DNA of 64,000 nt from Flavilitoribacter sp020436695 (lineage in GTDB: Bacteria; Bacteroidota; Bacteroidia; Chitinophagales; Saprospiraceae), in assembly GCA_041392665.1 (NCBI GenBank), contig JAWKLQ010000002.1, positions 415,853 through 479,852 on the forward strand. Direction: 5' to 3'. This document shows positions 15,696 through 24,205 of the stretch, piece by piece. The position numbers were made by a program, and so were the translations under genes. Below the pieces are notes generated by a model that was given only the letters and a program-made list of their open reading frames with translations, ran no database searches and was not told the origin of the DNA. Numbering within the stretch: position 1 is the stretch's first letter; every line of letters starts with the position of its first letter.

Positions 15696-16235
15696 CTACA
15701 CCCCCAAGTATGCCATCGCCAGGTAAGCCGCATCCACATTACAAAACGCATCCTCCTCCGGATCGTTTAAGAGGGCCTTCAAAGATGTAACGGTTACGAT
15801 CTCTACGGATAAAAATTCACTATCATCCGGTCGGGGGGGCTGCAAAAAGCAGCAATTTTTAGCCAGAAAAAAATACTGGGTCTGATCGGTGTAGGCGCTG
15901 TTCTTTTTTTTCAAAAAGATCAGTTCACCGGCAGCATAGCCCGTTTCTTCCAACAGTTCCCGATGCGCCGCTGTCTCCGGTGCTTCTCCTTCATCGATGG
16001 CTCCTTCCGCAAAGCTAAGCAATTCGCGTTCCGGACCGGGCCGGTATTGCCGGATCAGGATCGCTTCTCCCTCCTGCGTAAATGCGGCCACCGTCACAAA
16101 GGAATAGTTGGAGATGATATCAAACTCGGCTTCGCGGCCATTGGGCAATTCGAATGTTTTCACCTTTATCTTTCGCCAGCCATCGTACCCCAGGCGCTCT
16201 CCTATCTTTTTCCAATTCATGGGCAATTCCATCAT
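15696..16235 (-). CDS. NUDIX hydrolase (ADP-ribose pyrophosphatase-like)
   Basis: This 179-residue cytosolic hydrolase of nucleoside diphosphate derivatives has a complete Nudix box: Gly-x5-Glu-x7-Arg-Glu-Leu-Leu-Glu-Glu-Thr-Gly-Tyr in the segment beginning GAIDEGE. The upstream IRQYRPGPERELLSFAEG segment is typical of ADP-ribose pyrophosphatases. The true start is taken as the tandem ATG at 16235 or 16232. The longer reading from 16310 would add a 25-residue hydrophobic stretch read from intergenic repeat-like sequence and is unlikely. Exact substrate unknown. Confidence 0.85.
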   Translation of the reverse strand: MMELPMNWKKIGERLGYDGWRKIKVKTFELPNGREAEFDIISNYSFVTVAAFTQEGEAILIRQYRPGPERELLSFAEGAIDEGEAPETAAHRELLEETGYAAGELIFLKKKNSAYTDQTQYFFLAKNCCFLQPPRPDDSEFLSVEIVTVTSLKALLNDPEEDAFCNVDAAYLAMAYLGV

Positions 16236-16469
16236 TATTACCGGGAGTTGAATGCTGAATACAGAGTACCCAAAACCCAGCACCGTTATAAAAATTAACA
16301 GCTTTGACAAGATTTTAAAATTTATTCACTTCCAGGGCACATCACCTTAAAATTTTAAATAAAACCTAACAGCAACTTAACCCACCTTAACTAGCCGGGC
16401 CCGCATATTTGTCCCTGTCAATACGCAACAAGCACTGACAGCATTTAATCACAAAAAAGAAACACAGTC

Positions 16470-17162
16470 ATGTTGAACGCTCGTAAATCTATATTGACCC
16501 TTGCAGCTCTTGCTTTTGCCATCTTCGCCACGGCTCAGGTATCCGTTGGTATCAAGGGCGGAATGAACTTCAATAATCTGAATACTACGGAAGCATTGGG
16601 TGAACTGGCCCCGGATTTCACCAATATCAGCGAAAGTAACTTCGGTTTGGTAGCCGAATATGGTATCACCGATCAATTTGCCCTGCAAACCGAATTGAAC
16701 TTCCTGAAAAAGGGTTTTACCACGAAAGCTAATATCGACAATACGGAAGTATTCGGCCTCAATTTACCGCTGGGTGGCCGTGCGGAAACCAAATTCAGTT
16801 ACGTGGAAGTACCGCTGCTGGCCAAGTATTCTTTCGGAGGAGAAGGCTTCCAGGCCTATCTGACCGCAGGTCCGACTTTCGGTTACGCTACTTCCGGCCG
16901 CATCGATACCAAGGCCCGGGTGCTGGTAGACATTGACCTGGGTTCCACGAATATCAATCTGGATGATATCAACTATAACCGTTTTGAAGTGGGTGCTACT
17001 GCCGGTGCTGGTATCAGCTATACTACTAACTTCGGTAAATTCTTCGCAGATGCCCGCTACATGCACGGCTTTACCGAGCTGTACGATTTCCCCCTTGTTG
17101 ACGAGAAAGTTAGGAATCAGGGATTTGGGGTGAATGTAGGCTTTATGGTGCCGCTTAACTAG
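16470..17162 (+). CDS. PorT-type outer-membrane beta-barrel protein
   Basis: This is a 230-residue protein with a clear signal peptide ending FATAQ near residue 23. The mature part alternates polar and hydrophobic residues with many Gly and aromatic residues and ends with a strand (GFGVNVGFMVPLN), as in the porin/outer membrane beta-barrel family common in Bacteroidota. A near-consensus -7 element (CATATTTG, 16404-16411) precedes it. It is convergent with the large conserved protein at 17233. The ligand or transported compound is unknown. Confidence 0.85.
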   Translation: MLNARKSILTLAALAFAIFATAQVSVGIKGGMNFNNLNTTEALGELAPDFTNISESNFGLVAEYGITDQFALQTELNFLKKGFTTKANIDNTEVFGLNLPLGGRAETKFSYVEVPLLAKYSFGGEGFQAYLTAGPTFGYATSGRIDTKARVLVDIDLGSTNINLDDINYNRFEVGATAGAGISYTTNFGKFFADARYMHGFTELYDFPLVDEKVRNQGFGVNVGFMVPLN

Positions 17163-17190
17163 CAATGATCATATAGCGATATTGTGATGT

Positions 17191-17237
17191 GGTGATATGG
17201 TGATTTAGTGCGTCACTCACCACATCACCATATCACC
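17191..17237. terminator. bidirectional hairpin terminator built of GTGAT words
   Basis: A perfect 14 bp stem, 17191-17204 (GGTGATATGGTGAT) with 17224-17237, separates two convergent genes. The right arm overlaps the stop codon of the minus-strand gene at 17233. A further GTGATGTGGTGAT word to the left allows a shifted pairing. Confidence 0.65.
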
Positions 17238-18924
17238 TCCTGAGTATCCTCTCCAACATCTTCACCGTGATCAGATAAGTAGGTCGTACACCATCCACCC
17301 CCAGACTACCGGAAGCCAGGGTATGGCCGGTGATCAACGGATTATCCGAAGCGTAATAAGCATAGCGCAATACCACATCTTCTTCCAGGCCGTAACGGCG
17401 TATTTTCGTAGCGATCTGAATGGCTTTCTGATAATGTGCTCCTTCCATTTCCAGCCCAATAGCCCGCCAGGAGGAACGCAGGAAATAACGGAGAATATCT
17501 TTATTCTGTAGTGAGGTGCCCAATACCGTGATCATCGGACCTTCGAAAACCTGCAGGCCAAAGCCGGCGAAATCATCCTTGGTGAAATCGTTATCAAAAG
17601 GGTAATTATCGGCGGTTCCCTCAAATATATGTGCAGTAGGTACCATGATATCTCCTTTGCCTCCTTCCAGAATGCCGGCTTTTCCCATAATATTGATCGA
17701 CCCGATGCGCAGTGGTATCTTTTCTTCTCCTCTTTCAAAAGGTTTCAGCAACTCATCCAGGGTTTCGTAAGCCTGCTCACCAAAGGCATAGTCCATGACC
17801 AGAATGACAGGCTTTTCCTCTTTGAGATAATCCGCATCCCATTTCAGTTCTGAAGATAAAGTTTCAGGATCAATCTTTGCCAGATCGAAGATCTGAACGG
17901 CAATGTTGGTCCCACTATGATCATTTAACTCATACATGCCGTTTTTCATGGCGTATTCCGCCACCTGCTGTCGCAGTTCGTCCTGCTCGGGCATACTGAG
18001 TTCGCGGGCAACCTCTTCCAGTGGTTTTTTCAATTCTCTGAATACCGCCGGTGCATAAAGGGTATTCATCACACTGTGCAGATTGGCGCTGATGATGTGC
18101 AAAGGGCGATCCAACAGGCCTTTTTCCAACAGGAATTGCTTGATGTTCTGCGCCCATACCTCGCCGTAATAGTGGTGGCCGATCCGTTCGCGTAAAGCAG
18201 AAGAGAAAACGATCTCACGATCATTGCTGTTCACTGCTTCCTCCGTTGATCGATAGCCCAGCCAGTAGGTAATCTGAAAAATACTGTTGATGTTCTTATC
18301 GCGCGCAAAGCGCTCGCAGGCCTCCAGGGTTTCCTCGTAAGTACGCCCCAATAAAGTACTCAGGTAAGTATAGGCCACTTCCCGGTTAAACTCCTCCCCC
18401 TTTTGTTCCCGGCGAATGATCTCTTCCAACATTTTCCACTCCCGTTTTTTCCTTCCCCGGTGATCTTCACTGTTCCGGCGGATCTTTTCTGCCTCTATAT
18501 ACATGAAAGTCAGATGGGTCAGTACATCGTAGATATCGCTGCGTCCCCGGGTCATCTCGATATACATTTCAGTCTCATCGATCCGATAGCAGTTGCGACG
18601 TCTCTTGGGAGGTATGATCGGTTCGAAGTGTGCATCCTCGTAACCTTCCCGGGAGATCAGCCGGATGAACTGACATTCTTCTATGCCGCGTGGCAGTCGC
18701 TGAAAGATATAAAGCAAGCCGTCCAGTTCCACCCGTTCCGGATCGGCAATGGAGCCATAGATTTCCGGACAAAGTACCATCATAGCTTCAATCATGGCCT
18801 CACCGGAAACCCCCAGCGGTTTGTAATTTCCACGAATAAACAAATGACGCATGGCTATGTAAAGCCGCTCGATAGCGGCCCGGGATTCCTGGGCACGGGT
18901 GCGGGGCAGGTAGGGCGTTGACAT
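17233..18924 (-). CDS. conserved DUF6909-like protein with phosphorylase-like C-terminal motifs
   Basis: This 563-residue protein resembles a conserved Bacteroidota family of unknown function. The N-terminal two thirds are mostly helical and charged (many Arg/Glu). The C-terminal part, from about residue 380, has PVILVMDYAFG, then GSINIMGKAGILEGGKGDIMVP and later GLEMEGAHYQKA. A Gly-rich segment, a GDI-VP stretch and an MEGA motif in that order resemble purine-nucleoside phosphorylase/MTA nucleosidase folds, where the Met-Glu pair binds the nucleoside. This is my inference from motif order. No signal peptide is visible; it is probably cytosolic and monocistronic. Confidence 0.7.
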   Translation of the reverse strand: MSTPYLPRTRAQESRAAIERLYIAMRHLFIRGNYKPLGVSGEAMIEAMMVLCPEIYGSIADPERVELDGLLYIFQRLPRGIEECQFIRLISREGYEDAHFEPIIPPKRRRNCYRIDETEMYIEMTRGRSDIYDVLTHLTFMYIEAEKIRRNSEDHRGRKKREWKMLEEIIRREQKGEEFNREVAYTYLSTLLGRTYEETLEACERFARDKNINSIFQITYWLGYRSTEEAVNSNDREIVFSSALRERIGHHYYGEVWAQNIKQFLLEKGLLDRPLHIISANLHSVMNTLYAPAVFRELKKPLEEVARELSMPEQDELRQQVAEYAMKNGMYELNDHSGTNIAVQIFDLAKIDPETLSSELKWDADYLKEEKPVILVMDYAFGEQAYETLDELLKPFERGEEKIPLRIGSINIMGKAGILEGGKGDIMVPTAHIFEGTADNYPFDNDFTKDDFAGFGLQVFEGPMITVLGTSLQNKDILRYFLRSSWRAIGLEMEGAHYQKAIQIATKIRRYGLEEDVVLRYAYYASDNPLITGHTLASGSLGVDGVRPTYLITVKMLERILRR

Positions 18925-19013
18925 GAATTTTACCTTTTTTTAAAACTGGCCGCAAGTTAGGAAATATTCTGCTCCGCGCTCTATCTGTGTTTAGGGGAAG
19001 GCCTAAAAATAGA

Positions 19014-19042
19014 CATCCGCGCCTGATAGCAGGACGCGGATG
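19014..19042 (-). terminator. terminator of the barrel protein gene at 19133
   Basis: CATCCGCG (19014-19021) pairs with CGCGGATG (19035-19042), and an inner CCTG/CAGG pair extends the stem. On the minus strand it is followed by a U-rich run (TCTATTTTTA), the form of an intrinsic terminator about 90 bases after the stop codon. Confidence 0.65.
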
Positions 19043-19132
19043 CCGGACACGTAATTATTCACAGAATAGTAGATCACTCTTTTAACCGGGTGTCAGCTAT
19101 TTGTAGGGGCTGTTTGCTGCCTTATCAATCAG

Positions 19133-19816
19133 TTATTTTACCGCATTTTTAGAAAGATTGTACCAGAACTGGAAGCTGCCAAAGCCATACCAATCATTTT
19201 TATCTGGGTTGCGCGACTGGCTGATGCCGTCCAGATAATCGGAAAAAGCAGGGCGTACGCCAAGTTCAAATCCAAGCGCCATTTTATCGGATACGTTGTA
19301 ACGCAAGCCGGCACCGAAGGGGAGAATAAAACGGGTTTTGGAATAATTGGCTTCTTTGTCTAAAGTTACTTCCTCACTGTCTTCTCCGAAAGTCGGTTTC
19401 GGGTCGGTCAGTGCGGCACCGGCACCAAGAAAAATGTACGGTGAAAGTCCACCCGCCGTGGCCTGAAAGTTGCGACGGTGTCCCAGAATATCGTATTCAA
19501 CCAGAACAGACAACTCGGTAAGTGAGGTTTCCGAGGAAAAGATCTGGCCATCCTCCGATTGCGAGGGCTTCAGATCACTGGATACCAGGCGGGTATTCAA
19601 TGCATTGAGCCGCACCGCCAGGTTGGCATTAACGTACTTGTGCAATATCAGTCCATAGGCAAGATTGGCGTCGCTAACCGATCCCAGATTAGACCGGACC
19701 AGGTCTCCTCCCATAACGGAAGCGCCGACAAATAGACCGATTTCAAGATTGTTTTTTTGAGCATGGAGGGAAAGATTCATGGTTAGCACACAGATTAACA
19801 CAATTAAGGTTCTCAT
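19133..19816 (-). CDS. DUF6089-type outer-membrane beta-barrel protein (barrel-only paralogue)
   Basis: This is a 227-residue protein with a signal peptide ending LHAQ near residue 20. It is similar over its full length to the N-terminal barrels of the three OmpA proteins upstream: shared words include VGASVMGGDLV-like, LAYGLI, LRLN/VRLN, DILGHRR, SPYIF.G.G and the terminal NPDKNDWYG. It stops where those proteins begin their calcium-binding repeats, and no remnant of the missing part is visible in the following 208 bases. It is therefore a natural short member or an old truncation. Probably an outer-membrane protein linked to the same process as its neighbours. Confidence 0.82.
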   Translation of the reverse strand: MRTLIVLICVLTMNLSLHAQKNNLEIGLFVGASVMGGDLVRSNLGSVSDANLAYGLILHKYVNANLAVRLNALNTRLVSSDLKPSQSEDGQIFSSETSLTELSVLVEYDILGHRRNFQATAGGLSPYIFLGAGAALTDPKPTFGEDSEEVTLDKEANYSKTRFILPFGAGLRYNVSDKMALGFELGVRPAFSDYLDGISQSRNPDKNDWYGFGSFQFWYNLSKNAVK

Positions 19817-20441
19817 TTCAATGATGCTTTTTTAAATGAAACAATAGGAATGACAGGCTTATTAAGAGGGAGATCAATAAGCCAAGAGTTAAATCTTTTG
19901 AATAGGATGACCCGGAACTTAATAAAGATTGAACCGGAGGGGGGAGTAATACAATTAGGTAACAAAAGCGCTGATAACCGTCACGGGCAGGCAGACAGGA
20001 TCATGCTCTTCAATGCAAAGAGCGGGGCAGCCGTGTCAGCTGTACTACAATATAATGATCTTGCTGGAGTTGACTATGAAGAAAAGGCGAGTTTGGATGG
20101 ATTGATTTGATATATATCGTTTACATAACGAATAACTTATTGATCTCAGTGTATTTGTGGGTAATAAATTTAGAAATGTTTGAAAACAGGCAGGTAGACG
20201 TTTCACGGTAAACTGCTTACAGCAGATGGTTTTCGGTAGCCGATAAGGATTTGAAAACCCATTTTACAGGAGGGACTCTTGCCGGTTAATCAACTGATTA
20301 ACAGCAATTTTCCATAGGCCATATCAAACCGGAGTTGGGCACTCTCCAAGTGCGCATTTTTCTATACTACGCGCGCTTGGAAAGCGCTTGACTCCGGGTT
20401 CGGCACCAATTCTATTTCGGCTGCGTCTTACGTTCCCGGTA
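19817..20441. other. 625 bp gap between barrel paralogues
   Basis: It holds the palindromic repeat at 20329-20397 near its right end. The rest shows no convincing gene: one open frame at about 19850-20110 has no signal, motif or family likeness. Confidence 0.5.
20329..20397. repeat. palindromic repeat, copy A
   Basis: Imperfect 27 bp arms (20329-20355 with 20371-20397) begin CCGGAGT and end ACTCCGG. The right arm is closely similar to the left arm of copy B at 43809-43834 (both CGC.CTTGGAAAG.GC.TG.CTCCGG), which shows a dispersed palindromic family. It lies immediately after the 3' end of the OmpA gene at 20442. Confidence 0.6.
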
Positions 20442-21977
20442 TTACTTGAACAGAGAAAATTCCACCCGCCGGTTCTGTAGCCGTCCGGCTTCCGTCCGAT
20501 TACTGGCAATCGGACGCGATTCACCAAAGCCGGAATACTGCATTCTTGCTGCCGGTACGCCCTTGGTTTGCAGATATTCAAAACAACGCCGCGCGCGCGC
20601 CTGTGACAGATTCTGATTATAGGCCGCATCTCCCTGATCATCGGTATGCCCTTCAATACGCAGATTGTACGAAGGAAACTCCAGCATCACGCGGGCTACT
20701 TCATCCAGTATCGGCATACTAGCCGGCAGTAGTCGGTCATCATTCAGTGCAAAGCGCACATTTTGGGTAGCAAAATCCAGAACGTCCTGCTCTTCCTGCT
20801 CAACTTCCGGGCACCCTGCATTAGAAACCGGTCCTACGGTATCCGGGCATTTATCGTCTTTATCCAGTATGCCGTCACCATCTGAATCCGGGTAGGGACA
20901 GCCGTTGTTATCCACCGGGCCGGCCTGATCCGGGCAGCGGTCTTCATTATCTGGTACACCGTCGTAATCGCGGTCGCCGTACGGACAACCGTTATTTTCG
21001 GGCGGACCGGCCTGTTCCGGACACCCGTCTACGGCATCCGACAAGCCGTCGCCATCGGTATCCGGGCAGCCGTTCATTTCCGCCGGACCGGCCTGAGTCG
21101 GGCAGGCATCTTCACTATCCGGGATGCCGTCATTGTCACTATCGGGACAACCGGCCAGTGCCGCCGTTCCGGGAATATCCGGACAGGCATCTTTATCGTC
21201 AGACACGCCGTCATTGTCCCGGTCCGGGCAGCCCGAAGCCAGTTCCGTCCCGGCAATGTCCGGACAGGCATCATCGGCATCGGCTATGCCGTCGTGATCC
21301 CGGTCATTAGATGAGAAATTATACCAAAGTTGAATGCCCCCGATCCCGTACCAGTCGTTTTTATCAGGATTACCGGCCATACTGACCCCATCGAGATAAT
21401 CTGAAAAAGTTGGTCTCAGTCCAAGATCCAGTGTCAGCGCCCAGTTCGGGCTCAGGTTAAACCGAATACCGGCCCCGAAAGGAATGGTAAACACCCCTCC
21501 GGGCAGGTTCGCGTTTTTATCGGCCTGCACATCCTGGTTATCGTAGGAAAAGGAAGTTTTCGGATCAATAATGGCCATTCCCAGTCCGGCAAAGAGGTAG
21601 GGAGAGATACCGCCGGCCGAACCATCCACACCCCGGAGATGCCCCAGAATGTCCCATTCAAAGTCGAGGGAAAGTTCGGTGAGGGGAGATTGAGAACGGA
21701 ATCCACGATAATCAAGGCGTTCATAGCGATGGTCATTAGTACTCAGTCTGCTCCTCAACAGATTCAACCTCATGGCAAAATTGGGCTGAAAGTACTTCCG
21801 CGCCATCAGACCATAGGCGAAGTTCACATCATTTAAGGAGCCGATATCCGGGTCTACCAGATCGCCGCCCATGGAAGAGCCGCCCAATAACAGTCCGACT
21901 TCCCAAAAAGAAGTTTGTTGCGCCCGAACTGTCGTCAGCGACACCAGCATTAAGCCTAGCAAAAATGTCCTTTTCAT
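20442..21977 (-). CDS. OmpA-family protein with DUF6089-like barrel and six TSP3 repeats
   Basis: This 511-residue envelope protein starts with a signal peptide ending VRAQ near residue 20. Residues about 20-230 form the same beta-barrel as the neighbouring paralogues. About 235-395 are six thrombospondin type 3 repeats (D-x-D-x-D-G-x-x-D, CPD...GCP), which bind Ca and make a stiff linker. About 400-511 is an OmpA C-terminal domain with the GHTDDQGD motif and a closing NRRVEF strand, which binds peptidoglycan. It should tie the outer membrane to the wall. It is one of four tandem paralogues on this strand. Confidence 0.88.
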   Translation of the reverse strand: MKRTFLLGLMLVSLTTVRAQQTSFWEVGLLLGGSSMGGDLVDPDIGSLNDVNFAYGLMARKYFQPNFAMRLNLLRSRLSTNDHRYERLDYRGFRSQSPLTELSLDFEWDILGHLRGVDGSAGGISPYLFAGLGMAIIDPKTSFSYDNQDVQADKNANLPGGVFTIPFGAGIRFNLSPNWALTLDLGLRPTFSDYLDGVSMAGNPDKNDWYGIGGIQLWYNFSSNDRDHDGIADADDACPDIAGTELASGCPDRDNDGVSDDKDACPDIPGTAALAGCPDSDNDGIPDSEDACPTQAGPAEMNGCPDTDGDGLSDAVDGCPEQAGPPENNGCPYGDRDYDGVPDNEDRCPDQAGPVDNNGCPYPDSDGDGILDKDDKCPDTVGPVSNAGCPEVEQEEQDVLDFATQNVRFALNDDRLLPASMPILDEVARVMLEFPSYNLRIEGHTDDQGDAAYNQNLSQARARRCFEYLQTKGVPAARMQYSGFGESRPIASNRTEAGRLQNRRVEFSLFK

Positions 21978-22299
21978 TTCAATTGGTTCTTTGATTAATT
22001 GAATAAGTATTGAGCCCGAAATGGTGTACTCAACCAGTTCAAATAAAAATGAAACTACTACCCCGTTCAGCTATTCAGGGAATGTCCGGTAAAAATGTAT
22101 TGACTGTGAACTGCGGAAAATGGAAAGGCTTGATTGGACGCAAACAGATATTGGATCGATTGCAATGTGAATATAACGAAAATTTCTATAGTTTCAGTAT
22201 TTGTTCTAAAATGCAGCCTGGAAGGCGAAACTCCTCTGTATAGAAGAAAGCATCCGGCATACCATACAGATTGCAGGAATACCGGATACCGAGCATCAC
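21978..22299. other. 322 bp gap between tandem OmpA genes
   Basis: I see no gene, hairpin or repeat here that I can support. It must hold the promoter of the gene ending at 20442, but no clear TAnnTTTG element was found on the minus strand. Confidence 0.4.
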
Positions 22300-23832
22300 C
22301 TATCTATGCATAGAGAATTCTACACGTCGGTTTAGTAACCTACCGACTTCTGTGCTGTTACTGGCGATAGGATTCGCTTTACCAAAACCGGAATATTTCA
22401 TTCTGGCCACAGCTACCCCTTTGCCCATCAGGTATTCATAGCAATGCCGTGCCCTAGATTGGGAGAGTTGCAGATTGTATCTGTCAGTTCCCACATCGTC
22501 GGTATATCCTTCAATGGTGAGCAGAAAATCGGGATGTTCCAGCATCACCCGGGCCAATTCATCCAGGATGGGATAAGAAGCAGGCAGGAAATCATCACTA
22601 TTTGTTGCAAATCGGACATTGCGGGTTGCAAAATCCAACACATCGCGATCTTCCTGTTTCAGTTCCGTTTCCGGGCAGCCATTGTTAGCGAGAGTACCAG
22701 CGACAGCCGGGCAGCTATCTGCGCTATCCACAATGCCGTCGCCGTCCGTGTCGACCTCCGGGCAGCCTTCGTTCGCGGCAGTGCCGGCCTCATCCGGGCA
22801 GTTGTCGAGATCATCCGGTAAACCATCATTATCCCGGTCACCGTAGGGACAGCCATTGTTAGCGGCCGAACCGAACACATCCGGACAGCTATCCTGTTCA
22901 TCGGAAAGCCCGTCTCCATCCGTATCGGGGCAACCCTTCATGGCAGCAATGCCCGCCTGAGTGGGACAGGCGTCATCGGCATCGGGTATACCGTCATTAT
23001 CACTATCCGGGCAACCGGCCAGTGCCGGATTTCCGGGAATATCCGGGCAATTATCCTTATCATCCGGCACAGTATCATTATCCCGGTCCGGGCAGCCCAT
23101 TGCCAGCGAAGTACCTGCTATATCCGGGCACTGATCAGCGGTATCGGCAATACCGTCCCCATCACGATCAGCTATACCGAGCCGGTAAAATAACTGTATG
23201 CTGGTAAGTCCATACCAATCGTTCTTATTCGGGTTGCCCGACTGACTCACTCCATCGAGGTAATCCGAGAAGGTAGCTCTTGGCGCTATTTCCAGCGCCA
23301 TGGCCAGGGCCGGTTTGATATTTAGCCGGATACCGACACCCAACGGCAAAATAAACCGGGTTCCGGATACGTCGGCATTCTGATCAAGAACAGTATCGTC
23401 ATTCAACCGTCCGTAATAAGTGTCGGGTTTGGTAAATGCCAACCCCAGTCCGGCAAATACATAAGGAGAGAGCTTTCCTACGATCGGCACCTTTCGATGC
23501 CCCAGAATATCGTATTCGAGGTCTACAGAAAACTCCGTTAAAGGAGATTCGGTCCGAAAACCGCGATCCCGAAGTCGGTTATACAGATCATCATCTGCGG
23601 AAATACGAGTGTGCAGCAGGTTGAGCCGTAAGCCCAGGTTCGGACTGAAATACCGACGAGCCATCAGGCCGTAAGCCAGGTTGAGGTGATTAATGGATTC
23701 CACATTGGCGTCTACCAGATCCCCCCCCATCAGCGCGCCGCCGATCATCAAACCTCCCTCCCAGGAAGTATTTTGCGCTTGCAGGGAAACCACGAAGCAA
23801 TACACTAAAACTGCGATCAATAATTTTCTCAT
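22300..23832 (-). CDS. OmpA-family protein with DUF6089-like barrel and six TSP3 repeats (paralogue)
   Basis: This 510-residue protein has the same architecture as the gene at 20442: a signal peptide ending SLQAQ near residue 20, a barrel domain ending in GNPNKNDWYG at about residue 205, six TSP3 repeats with alternating Asp runs and CPD/GCP pairs, and a C-terminal OmpA domain with GYTDDVGT and NRRVEF. In the OmpA motif the usual His after Gly is Tyr. Domain lengths are almost identical to the neighbour, pointing to tandem duplication. Likely outer-membrane to peptidoglycan anchor, possibly cell-surface or gliding related. Confidence 0.88.
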   Translation of the reverse strand: MRKLLIAVLVYCFVVSLQAQNTSWEGGLMIGGALMGGDLVDANVESINHLNLAYGLMARRYFSPNLGLRLNLLHTRISADDDLYNRLRDRGFRTESPLTEFSVDLEYDILGHRKVPIVGKLSPYVFAGLGLAFTKPDTYYGRLNDDTVLDQNADVSGTRFILPLGVGIRLNIKPALAMALEIAPRATFSDYLDGVSQSGNPNKNDWYGLTSIQLFYRLGIADRDGDGIADTADQCPDIAGTSLAMGCPDRDNDTVPDDKDNCPDIPGNPALAGCPDSDNDGIPDADDACPTQAGIAAMKGCPDTDGDGLSDEQDSCPDVFGSAANNGCPYGDRDNDGLPDDLDNCPDEAGTAANEGCPEVDTDGDGIVDSADSCPAVAGTLANNGCPETELKQEDRDVLDFATRNVRFATNSDDFLPASYPILDELARVMLEHPDFLLTIEGYTDDVGTDRYNLQLSQSRARHCYEYLMGKGVAVARMKYSGFGKANPIASNSTEVGRLLNRRVEFSMHR

Positions 23833-24205
23833 ATCAACTCATTCATTAGGTTTAAAAGTGGAAAACCCAGCCGAAGACCGTCGTCTGCCGACCAAGACAA
23901 AACGGGGTGCTACACGAGCTCCCTGAACATTTGGGATGAATGTGTGAGATAAATACGGGTAAAAAAGATGGTTCCTAATGTGATGATGTGTAATGAATGA
24001 TCAGAAGTTCCAGTGGTATCCAGATCCGGGGTCTTCTATGGAGATGACTATTGCCGGCGCCGGTAAATCGTACGCTGATTAGCTTGAAAAGACGGTTATT
24101 GAAAATATCACAAGGGGGGAATTCGACTGACATTCTACCAGAACTGTCTTAAAATCCTTACGAGAGAGGAATAGCTAAAGTTACAATGAAAGATAATTTT
24201 TTTAA
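23833..24205. other. 373 bp gap between tandem OmpA genes
   Basis: It is unremarkable: no gene, strong hairpin or recognised promoter. A short stretch of GTGATGATGTG-like words near 23980 resembles the vocabulary of the intergenic repeats elsewhere in the window. Confidence 0.4.

Noticed and set aside
20800..21310. Regularly repeated short units suggestive of a CRISPR-like or tandem repeat array
   Set aside because: They are the codons of the TSP3 calcium-binding repeats inside the OmpA gene; the same explains 22660-23180 and 24560-25070. Unit spacing follows protein repeats, not spacer logic.
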